Source: Actinomycetota bacterium (GTDB lineage: Bacteria; Actinomycetota; Humimicrobiia; Humimicrobiales; Humimicrobiaceae). Taken from it: a DNA stretch of 7,812 nt. This document shows positions 1-5,588 of the stretch, piece by piece. The stretch covers positions 1 to 7,812 of the forward strand of contig JAHILC010000186.1 of the NCBI GenBank assembly GCA_018897225.1, written 5' to 3'. The position numbers and the translations under genes are program-made. Numbering within the stretch: position 1 is the stretch's first letter; each line of letters starts with the position of its first letter. The notes beneath the pieces were generated by a model. The model had not been told where the DNA came from, did no database searches, and saw only the letters and a program-made list of their open reading frames with translations.

Positions 1-36
1 ATCAGACGGTATATCCCTGATTGTTAAACTAGGCAT
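1..36 (-). CDS. Ribbon-helix-helix antitoxin, FitA/VapB type (N-terminal 12 codons only)
   Basis: Only the first 12 codons are in the window; the gene runs off the left edge. They read MPSLTIRDIPSD, which matches the opening beta strand of FitA-like antitoxins, where the motif (M-x-x-L-T-I-R-[DN]-[IL]-P) pairs with a partner chain to form the DNA-contacting sheet. The ATG at 36-34 has a good Shine-Dalgarno, GAGGTG at 47-42, five bases upstream, so translation initiation is well supported. In this family a PIN-domain toxin ribonuclease usually follows immediately, which would lie outside the window; that is inference from family habit. Such operons are normally autoregulated through AT-rich palindromes at the promoter, and one is present at 62-73. 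With so few residues, another short RHH regulator is possible. Confidence 0.55.
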   Translation of the reverse strand, partial: MPSLTIRDIPSD

Positions 37-61
37 AACATCACCTCGTATCGTATTATTT

Positions 62-73
62 TATAATATTATA
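62..73 (-). promoter_or_regulatory. AT palindrome with TATAAT -10 for the antitoxin gene
   Basis: The 12 bases TATAATATTATA are a perfect palindrome and contain a consensus -10 (TATAAT, 73-68 on the minus strand) about 30 bases before the antitoxin start codon. No convincing -35 lies 16-18 bases further out (the bases there are TATATT). It could be both the -10 and an operator for the antitoxin; in DNA this AT-rich it could also be chance. Confidence 0.3.
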
Positions 74-179
74 TCATAAGTTTTTATTTAAATATATGAT
101 ATTAATCTATATATTTTTTTAAAACAATCTACCCTATGTCTTTTTTGGAATTATCAGGATTTCAAATTAAAAATATTTT

Positions 180-228
180 TAGTTTTAATTTAGTTACATT
201 TTAGTTATATTATAGTTATTTTTAGTTA
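180..228 (+). repeat. Five TAGTT(A) boxes in helical phase
   Basis: TAGTT begins at 180, 191, 202, 213 and 223, giving steps of 11, 11, 11 and 10 bases. Four of the five extend to TAGTTA and most are preceded by T-rich bases. A repeat every turn of the helix puts all boxes on one DNA face, as in the direct-repeat sites of OmpR/PhoB-family response regulators (Firmicute PhoP boxes have an 11-bp period). The array lies between the divergent antitoxin gene and the plus-strand pseudogene, about 30 bases before the first recognisable pseudogene bases. Which protein binds, if any, cannot be told from sequence; AT-rich slippage is the alternative. Confidence 0.45.
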
Positions 229-267
229 TATGTCAAGTAGACAACCCACCAACAGAGGGAAAAAGGT

Positions 268-450
268 GGATCGTATGCAAAAGGAAATGTAGATGCAGAA
301 TTGGTATTGCACTCAATGATTTCTTCGAATTTTACTTACAATTAAAAATATTCCTGGACAGGAGTGCCGCTTAAAGTAGTCCTGGAAAAGGCAGGAATAA
401 AAGAAAATGTTATAAAGGTCATTTTTTATTGCAAAGATGGGTATTCCTAA
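268..450 (+). pseudogene. Remnant of a sulfite-oxidase-type molybdopterin-binding protein
   Basis: One plus-strand frame reads GSYAKGNVDAELVLHSMISS, then a few residues, then a TAA stop at 343-345. It continues in the same frame as YSWTGVPLKVVLEKAGIK and ENVIKVIFYCKDGYS before a second stop at 448-450. The second part is the characteristic YSWTGVPLKxxLExAGIK...VxFxxxDGYS stretch of the oxidoreductase molybdopterin-binding (sulfite-oxidase-like) domain. The family's active-site Cys region, the rest of the domain and any signal peptide are missing. I see no start codon with a ribosome binding site that would give a working product. The internal stop and the loss of both ends make this a decayed fragment rather than a short gene. 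No homologous sequence is visible after 450, where the facing minus-strand gene begins its 3' end. Confidence 0.6.
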
Positions 451-710
451 ATTTCATATTCGAAGGTGTGCTGAACTATGTCAGTTAAGTCTTCCATTAT
501 TGTAAAACAACCAAGCTTTTCCATCTTAGAAGCCAGATCTTTTGCATAAAACTCAGTATCTTTGTCTTTTTTTTTAATGAGATCTTTTGCAATATCATCC
601 AATTGCTTGGGTGTAAATTTGGTTTTTATTAACCATTTAATACTATTTTTTAAATCCATTAGACCATAGTCTAGTATATCAATTCTGTAAACCATCTTGT
701 CGGCATTCAT
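447..710 (-). CDS. Small protein of unknown function behind a riboswitch (87 aa)
   Basis: I do not recognise this family. The start is the ATG at 710-708, because AAAGGAGG (725-718) sits seven bases upstream; an ATG further upstream in the same frame would have to read through the terminator hairpin and lacks such a site. The 87-residue product begins MNADKMVYRIDILDYGLMDL and is rich in Lys, Asp and Leu. It looks mostly helical, with a charged central stretch (KDLIKKKDKD, about residues 42-51) and a single Cys near residue 67. There is no signal peptide and no membrane segment, so a small soluble cytoplasmic protein is expected. It is the only gene after the putative cyclic-di-GMP-II riboswitch and terminator, so its expression probably depends on that second messenger. 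Its TAG stop lies on the same bases where the facing pseudogene frame ends. The gene itself is well supported; its role is unknown. Confidence 0.8.
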   Translation of the reverse strand: MNADKMVYRIDILDYGLMDLKNSIKWLIKTKFTPKQLDDIAKDLIKKKDKDTEFYAKDLASKMEKLGCFTIMEDLTDIVQHTFEYEI

Positions 711-717
711 GTTGTTG

Positions 718-725
718 CCTCCTTT
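718..725 (-). promoter_or_regulatory. Strong Shine-Dalgarno of the 87-aa gene
   Basis: AAAGGAGG is a near-perfect match to the 16S rRNA tail and sits seven bases before ATG 710-708. It fixes the start of the small gene. It lies 20 bases past the terminator hairpin, so it is only transcribed if RNA polymerase passes the terminator. Confidence 0.85.
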
Positions 726-744
726 TAGCAGAATTACTCTGTTT

Positions 745-785
745 AATAAAAAGCCGTTCTCTTGGGGACAGAATGGCTTTTTATT
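745..785 (-). terminator. Intrinsic terminator of the riboswitch leader
   Basis: On the minus strand AATAAAAAGCC-A-TTCT and AGAA-C-GGCTTTTTATT form an 11-bp plus 4-bp stem separated by one A-C mismatch. The loop is GTCCCCAAG and the stem ends in a T-rich run. Lying between the aptamer and the Shine-Dalgarno, it is where a transcriptional riboswitch keeps its expression platform. On the plus strand the mismatch becomes a G-U pair, giving an unbroken 16-bp stem, so the hairpin may also stop plus-strand transcription. No terminator is visible directly after mobA, so this one could also end readthrough from the formate dehydrogenase operon. Confidence 0.7.
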
Positions 786-807
786 ACTTTTTAAACACAA
801 AAAAAAA

Positions 808-883
808 TAACAGCCGGTTGCACCACTGGCTCCTTACATTTCAAGGTGCCCAAATAAGAAAATGTAAGTCATAGCCCCTATTA
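808..883 (-). promoter_or_regulatory. Cyclic-di-GMP-II riboswitch aptamer
   Basis: The minus-strand RNA fits the class II cyclic-di-GMP aptamer. P1 is UAAUAG (883-878) with CUGUUA (813-808) and can be extended outward with G-U and A-U pairs. P2 is CUUACAUUUUC (868-858) with GAAAUGUAAG (842-833), closing a 15-base loop that holds UUUGGGCACC. The loop bases GCACC (849-845) pair with GGUGC (824-820) as a pseudoknot. GGUGC is followed by AACCG, the element I remember as conserved in this class (UUGGGCAC...GUGCAACCG in the Clostridium acetobutylicum member). Length, helix order and pseudoknot agree. The 5' side (GGGGCUAUGA) is a less obvious match. A terminator, Shine-Dalgarno and gene follow in the usual order. 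Class I cyclic-di-GMP, T-box and Moco elements fit worse. Confidence 0.8.
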
Positions 884-944
884 CTCAGAAAAGTATAGTT
901 ATTTAATTATCAATAAAACTATTAATATTTATCTATAGATATAA

Positions 945-972
945 ATAATACTATGTAAAAAAAATATGTCAA
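945..972 (-). promoter_or_regulatory. Sigma-70 promoter for the riboswitch/87-aa unit
   Basis: A perfect -35 TTGACA (972-967) and a -10 TATTAT (950-945) are separated by 16 bases. Transcription would begin near 938, about 55 bases before aptamer helix P1. A second possible -10, TATACT (897-892), would start transcripts right at the aptamer (about 885), but it has no good -35 at 17 bases. The TTGACA promoter is the better candidate. It lies 63 bases past the mobA stop, so the small gene need not depend on the operon in front of it. Confidence 0.55.
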
Positions 973-1034
973 TATTAATTGTTAAAAAATATTCTGCAGC
1001 CGTAATAAAAATAAAATGAAGTTTAAAATCGTAG

Positions 1035-1916
1035 TTAAAATTTATAATCTTTTCTATAAAAAAAATATTTCCATTTCTGGCAGAACAAAGTTCGGGAGTT
1101 AGGTAGGCTCTCGCGAGTGCTTACAATTTCAGCAACAGATTTAGAAGTTGAAATAGAAACAAAGTTATCGTATAGCTTGCTAAAAATATCATAATCACTT
1201 TTTGTATTAATATTAAAAAAATTCAGATTATCAATTTTATAATCTTTCAATTTGCTGTTTATTTTATCAAGAGTTATAAGTTTAATTTTTATAAAAGGAT
1301 AGATTTCTGATATTTTGTAATTTTTTTCCATTATATTCTTACTGATTATATTTATGCAGTTTTTTGAATAAATACCACAAAGCGCTTCATATCCCTTTTT
1401 CGAATTCATAATATAGACGTCTTTTTTTTTATTGTTTTTACTTTTCATATCGGACAGGAGACTGAGTAAATTGTAAGAGATAAATGGCATATCAAAAGCC
1501 AAAAATATACAGTAAAAATTCTTAGCCTGATTCAAACCCGAGTAAATACCATTAATTGGCCCTATGTTTTCTGCCTTATTTGATATAGTATGTGCTTTCA
1601 CTGGACCAAAGGTATTACAGTTTAGTTCATTTACTTCAAATTCATCCTTAATTATGTTGATAGACGGAATTTTCTCCTTACTGCATACTTCTGAATAATA
1701 ATTACTATAATTATTTAATTTGGAAAGTTCATTTTCTACAAATTCATAGTTATTATCTGTGGTACTTATTAGAATTTCATTACAAAAAAAGGCTAATTTA
1801 AAGATTTGATCAATAAATAATGGAATAGTATTTATTTTTATTTGAATCTTATTGAACCCAAGTCTTATACTTTTACCTCCTGTCAGTATAACTCCAGTTA
1901 AATCTTTTTTAATCAT
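1035..1916 (-). CDS. mobA: MobA-like molybdenum cofactor guanylyltransferase, extended
   Basis: MobA transfers GMP from GTP to molybdopterin, making the guanine dinucleotide cofactor that formate dehydrogenase needs. The N-terminus carries the nucleotide-binding signature LTGGKSIRLGFNK (residues 11-23). GPINGIYSGL is at 119-128, the metal-binding Asp of FLAFDMPF is Asp142, YEALCGIY is at 176-183, and FFNINTKSDY (233-242) matches the family's closing N-x-N-T motif. I chose ATG 1916-1914 because it overlaps the fdhD stop as ATGA and has AAAGGG four bases upstream; an ATG 18 bases earlier has no such site. At 293 residues it is long for MobA (about 190-200). There is an insertion around residues 92-117, and a tail from about 251 resembles nothing I know. 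Codon use is very A/T-rich apart from a GC-richer patch in the tail. It is divergent, so activity is probable but not certain. Confidence 0.7.
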   Translation of the reverse strand: MIKKDLTGVILTGGKSIRLGFNKIQIKINTIPLFIDQIFKLAFFCNEILISTTDNNYEFVENELSKLNNYSNYYSEVCSKEKIPSINIIKDEFEVNELNCNTFGPVKAHTISNKAENIGPINGIYSGLNQAKNFYCIFLAFDMPFISYNLLSLLSDMKSKNNKKKDVYIMNSKKGYEALCGIYSKNCINIISKNIMEKNYKISEIYPFIKIKLITLDKINSKLKDYKIDNLNFFNINTKSDYDIFSKLYDNFVSISTSKSVAEIVSTRESLPNSRTLFCQKWKYFFYRKDYKF

Positions 1917-2740
1917 ATAACCCTTTGTGGACATGAATAAATGTTGAATCTACCACTTCTGGCATACCCTATTGCAGTTAGGTTGACTTTTTTCGCAAGA
2001 AGGATTGCACTGTGAGTAATAGAAGAATTAGTCACTATTGCTGGAACAGCCATCCTGCAAACCTTATAAATAACATCTATGCTGAGCCTGCCGGTCGTAA
2101 AAATTATTTTGTCCAAAAACTCAATTTTATTAATTGCCATATAACCTGCAATTTTATCTATACAATTATGTCTTCCTATGTCTTCCATCAAACATAAAAT
2201 TTTACCGTCTTTATCAAATAGCGCTGCGCTATGGAGTCCGCCAAGCTCCTTTTTATATTTTTGATGATGTAATACCGATAAATTCAATTTTAGTATTATT
2301 TCTGAACCTATTCTGATATTGCTTTTTATCTTTTTAAGTTTTTTATCAAATATAAAATCATCTATGCTTCCACAGGAAGAATAAATAATTTTTTTTCCTA
2401 TTGTATTGTTAATGGCTTTATCACTCTCTATTTTACTTGTTTTGATTATAATGCTGCTTACCAGAATAGGCCCCTCTTTTTTATCTTTTAATTCATTCTT
2501 ACATATGTGAATAAGGTTTATTTCAGAATAATTTTCGATATATCCATTGTTTAAAAGAAACCCAATAGTAAGTTCAATTAAGTTTTGGGGAGAACATGAG
2601 AGGGTTAAAATTTCGTTACCATTTAAAATAATTTTTAAAAGCAGCTCAACAGGGATAATATCATGTATCCTTGATTTACCAGAAAGTGATTTTACTTTAT
2701 CTATTTCAACTTTTTTACCAAATTTCAAATCTATTCTCAA
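1913..2740 (-). CDS. fdhD: Formate dehydrogenase accessory sulfurtransferase FdhD
   Basis: FdhD passes sulfur from a cysteine desulfurase to the bis-MGD cofactor and helps insert it into formate dehydrogenase; without it the enzyme is inactive. The 275 residues match the usual family length. Visible landmarks are SPQNLIELTIGFLLNNGYI (50-68), the presumed persulfide-carrying Cys123 in YSSCGS, GGLHSAALFD (167-176), EDIGRHNCIDKI (186-197), TTGRLS (215-220) and GYARSGRFNIY (258-268). Only the first Cys of the E. coli CxxC pair is present, as in other Gram-positive FdhDs. It follows fdhA after a 92-base gap and overlaps mobA by four bases (ATGA), so the two are probably translationally coupled. 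The start is uncertain. TTG 2740 has GAAGG only one base before it; an ATA two codons on would have ideal spacing, and there is no ATG nearby. Confidence 0.9.
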   Translation of the reverse strand: MRIDLKFGKKVEIDKVKSLSGKSRIHDIIPVELLLKIILNGNEILTLSCSPQNLIELTIGFLLNNGYIENYSEINLIHICKNELKDKKEGPILVSSIIIKTSKIESDKAINNTIGKKIIYSSCGSIDDFIFDKKLKKIKSNIRIGSEIILKLNLSVLHHQKYKKELGGLHSAALFDKDGKILCLMEDIGRHNCIDKIAGYMAINKIEFLDKIIFTTGRLSIDVIYKVCRMAVPAIVTNSSITHSAILLAKKVNLTAIGYARSGRFNIYSCPQRVI

Positions 2741-2832
2741 ACCTTCTTATTAAGGGGTTAAAATTACCCGGTGTAAAGGCCGCAATGCTGATTGTTAAGG
2801 TCGAATACCTATATCTTGAGCCATTTAGGCAA

Positions 2833-5571
2833 TTAAAAAGCTTTGGTGATCCTGACTGCACATGCTTTAAGTTCAGGGATTTTAGCTTTAGGATCCAAAA
2901 CAGAATTAGTCAATTTATTTGCAGGAGAATCTGCATAGTGGAATGGAATAAATACCACTCCTGGTTTTATCTCAGAATTTACTAAAGCATTGACCGTTAT
3001 TGAACCTCTTCTTGATTCTACAATAATCTTATCACCATTGTTTATGCCAAGTTTCTTTGCATTTTCACTATTTATATTAGCAAAGTTCATAGGTGCCATT
3101 TCATTTAAACCCTTAACCTTTCCTGTCATTGTTCTTGTATGAAATTGGTAAAGAACTCTTCCCGTAGTAAGAATATATGGATAATCACCGCTTGGCACCT
3201 CTGCGGGTGGGGTGTAATTAACAGCAATAAACTTTCCAGTACCTCTTGCAAAGGTGTTGGAATGTAAAATACTGGTTCCGGAGTGAACATACTGCCTGCA
3301 TGGCCATTGGAGTGTCTCATGTTCCAATCTCTGATAACTTATTCCACCATAAATCGGAGTCAAGCTAGCAATTTCATCCATTATTTCCGAAGCTCTGCTA
3401 TAATTCATAGGATATCCCATTTTATTTGACAACATACTGATAATTTTCCAATCCTCTAGCGCCATTCCAGGAGCATTCACTGCTTTTCTAACCCTTTGAA
3501 CTCTCCTGTCAGTATTTGTAAATGTTCCATCTTTCTCTGCAAAGCATGCGCTTGGTAAAATAACATCGGCAAATTCACCGGTTTCAGTCATAAAGATATC
3601 CTGAACTATTAGAAATTCTAATTTTTTAAGAGATGCTGCAACATGCAGAAGGTCCGGGTCGCTAAGCATAGGATTTTCACCCATTACATATAAAGCTTTA
3701 ATTTTTCCTGAGTTTGAACCTTCAATTATTTCTGTTACAGTTAAACCTCTTTTGGGGGGAAGAGTTTTACTCCACCTTTTTTCAAAACTCCATCTCATAT
3801 TATCATTCTCAACGCCCTGATAACCACTGAGCATATCAGGAAGCGCACCCATATCACACGAACCCTGGACATTGTTTTGGCCTCTTAATGGATTAACTCC
3901 GCAACCTTTTCTACCGATATTACCAGTCATCATTGCTAAATCTGCAACAGCAATTACATTGTCAGTCCCACAGGTGTGCTGTGTAATTCCCATAGCATAA
4001 AAAATTGATGCATTTTTAGCAGAGCCGTAAACCCGTGCGGCCTTAATAAGCTCTTCTTTATCAACCCCGGAAATTTTTGCTACTTTTTCCGGCGTATAAC
4101 TTGAAAAGCATTTAATAAGTCTGTCAAAGTCTTCGGTCCTGTTTTCTATAAATTCCTTATCATGCAGATTATCGTTATAAATTATATTCATCAGCCCCAG
4201 GAGTATCGCAATATCACTTCCGGGTTTTTGCTTTAAATGGATGGCTGCATATTTTGTTATTGGTATTTTTCTCGGATCTATAACAATCAGCTGCAGCCCG
4301 TTTTCCTGAACACTTTTAATAATTTCATATCCTATAACAGGGTGGGCTTCAGAAGTATTAGAACCGATTATAATTGCAGCATCCGCGAATTTTATGTCGT
4401 CTATAGAATTGGTCATTGCGCCGCTACCAAAAGTCGGAATCAAACCCGTAACCGTAGATGCATGACATAGCCTTGCACAGTGGTCAATATTATTGGTGCC
4501 TATAACTGCACGAGCAAATTTGGACATTAGAAAGTTTTCCTCATTCGTACACTTTGCCGAGCTGAGAACTGCTATTGAATCAGGCCCATAATTCTTTTTA
4601 ATTGCTTCCAGCTTTGCAGCAACAGTCATTATAGCCTTATCCCAGCCAACTTTTTTAAATTTTCCCCCGGTAGTCTTAATCATGGGTGAAGTAAGCCGTT
4701 TTGGGCTCCCTACAAAATCAAGGCCGAATTTGCCCTTTACGCATAAATTTCCTTTGTTTGCATTCGCACCTATATCTGAATAAACATTTACAATCCTGTT
4801 GTTTTTTACATGAAGATTAATAGAACAACCAACTCCGCAGTATGGGCAAACTGTTTTTGTCTGTTTTATTTCCCATATACGGGCTTTTTTCATATAAGGT
4901 TTTGATTGGAGTGCACCTACAGGACATGTTGATATACAGTTGCCACAAAAAACACACTCTGTCTCAGTTAATGACTGGTCAAAAGCAGGAGTTATTTCAC
5001 ACTCAAATCCCCTTCCGGCATAACCAATTGCATTTGCTCCTACGATTTCATCACACATCCTTACACATCTTCCACAGAGAATACATTTTTCATTATCTCT
5101 GAATATAAAGGGATTATCCTGTAGTATTTTTTTATCATGAACTTTACCTTTATAGGTAGGCTCTTTTATGTCATAAAGGTAAGCTAGATCCTGAAGCATA
5201 CAATTACCACAGGCTTCACAGGTCATGCAGTCCATGGGGTGATCGGATATTATCAGTTCGAGGTTTACCCTGACAAGCTCATTAATAAGAGCGGTGTTTG
5301 TCTTTATTATCATGCCATCTTCGACTTTGGTTACGCAAGATGCAACTATCCCGGGTGTTCCTTCTACTTCAACGGCACACAGCCTGCAGGCGCTCTGCGG
5401 TTTCAGTCTCGGGTCATAACATAAATTAGGTATAAAAATATTATTTTCAATAGCAACTTCCAGAATTGTTTTGCCTGGATCAGCATTGTATCGTTTTCCA
5501 TTTATTAAAACTTTTTGCTTATTATTAAGTTTTGCTGACACTTCTTTAGTTGATAAAATAGTTTTTGTCAT
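2833..5571 (-). CDS. fdhA: NAD(P)-linked formate dehydrogenase catalytic subunit (Mo/W-bis-MGD, Cys type)
   Basis: This cytoplasmic subunit interconverts formate and CO2. Its 912 residues begin with a NuoG-like electron chain. A [2Fe-2S] ferredoxin domain has Cys51, 62, 65 and 79. A His-Cys3 [4Fe-4S] site has His111, Cys115, Cys118 and Cys124. Two ferredoxin-type [4Fe-4S] motifs start at Cys163 and Cys206. The molybdopterin domain opens with Cys242, 245, 249 and 277 for another [4Fe-4S]. The active site is DHCARLCHAS, where Cys369 is the Mo/W ligand (Sec in E. coli FdhF) and His370 the proton shuttle. NPLRGQNNVQGSCDMG (560-575) holds the formate-binding Arg563. The C-terminal MGD-binding domain runs from about 795 to the end. 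ATG 5571 has CAGGAG nine bases upstream and lies 17 bases after the NuoF-like gene. Catalytic residues are intact and there is no in-frame TGA. Metal (Mo or W) and preferred direction cannot be read from sequence. Confidence 0.95.
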   Translation of the reverse strand: MTKTILSTKEVSAKLNNKQKVLINGKRYNADPGKTILEVAIENNIFIPNLCYDPRLKPQSACRLCAVEVEGTPGIVASCVTKVEDGMIIKTNTALINELVRVNLELIISDHPMDCMTCEACGNCMLQDLAYLYDIKEPTYKGKVHDKKILQDNPFIFRDNEKCILCGRCVRMCDEIVGANAIGYAGRGFECEITPAFDQSLTETECVFCGNCISTCPVGALQSKPYMKKARIWEIKQTKTVCPYCGVGCSINLHVKNNRIVNVYSDIGANANKGNLCVKGKFGLDFVGSPKRLTSPMIKTTGGKFKKVGWDKAIMTVAAKLEAIKKNYGPDSIAVLSSAKCTNEENFLMSKFARAVIGTNNIDHCARLCHASTVTGLIPTFGSGAMTNSIDDIKFADAAIIIGSNTSEAHPVIGYEIIKSVQENGLQLIVIDPRKIPITKYAAIHLKQKPGSDIAILLGLMNIIYNDNLHDKEFIENRTEDFDRLIKCFSSYTPEKVAKISGVDKEELIKAARVYGSAKNASIFYAMGITQHTCGTDNVIAVADLAMMTGNIGRKGCGVNPLRGQNNVQGSCDMGALPDMLSGYQGVENDNMRWSFEKRWSKTLPPKRGLTVTEIIEGSNSGKIKALYVMGENPMLSDPDLLHVAASLKKLEFLIVQDIFMTETGEFADVILPSACFAEKDGTFTNTDRRVQRVRKAVNAPGMALEDWKIISMLSNKMGYPMNYSRASEIMDEIASLTPIYGGISYQRLEHETLQWPCRQYVHSGTSILHSNTFARGTGKFIAVNYTPPAEVPSGDYPYILTTGRVLYQFHTRTMTGKVKGLNEMAPMNFANINSENAKKLGINNGDKIIVESRRGSITVNALVNSEIKPGVVFIPFHYADSPANKLTNSVLDPKAKIPELKACAVRITKAF

Positions 5572-5588
5572 TAACTAAAACTCCTGAC

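Noticed and set aside
241..270. CCACC/GGTGG inverted repeat (246-250 with 265-269) as a terminator or riboswitch
   Set aside because: Five pairs around a 14-base loop, with no T-run and no conserved element.
808..883. T-box leader, suggested by AGTGGTGCAACCGGC resembling the T-box core
   Set aside because: The GGUGG-N-ACC-RCG core is not matched and there is no stem I specifier loop. Helix order and pseudoknot fit cyclic-di-GMP-II better.
808..883. Molybdenum-cofactor riboswitch, tempting next to molybdoenzyme genes
   Set aside because: The leader precedes the small gene, not the operon, is too short, and carries the cyclic-di-GMP-II core.
1110..1117. CTCGCGAG palindrome as a regulator site or attachment core
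   Set aside because: It is a single 8-base palindrome inside a coding frame with no flanking repeat or second copy noticed.
1917..1934. Earlier ATG start for mobA (MSTKGYM...)
   Set aside because: It has no ribosome binding site and lies inside fdhD. The ATG that overlaps the fdhD stop as ATGA, with AAAGGG upstream, is better.
2741..2832. Nine-codon frame (MAQDIGIRP) in the fdhA-fdhD gap, as a leader peptide
   Set aside because: It has no Shine-Dalgarno and no attenuator-like hairpin; it is probably chance. The gap holds only weak pairing (GGGT/ACCC).
4450..4510. Selenocysteine formate dehydrogenase
   Set aside because: The metal-ligand codon is a normal Cys (residue 369) and the frame has no internal TGA, so no Sec insertion element is needed.
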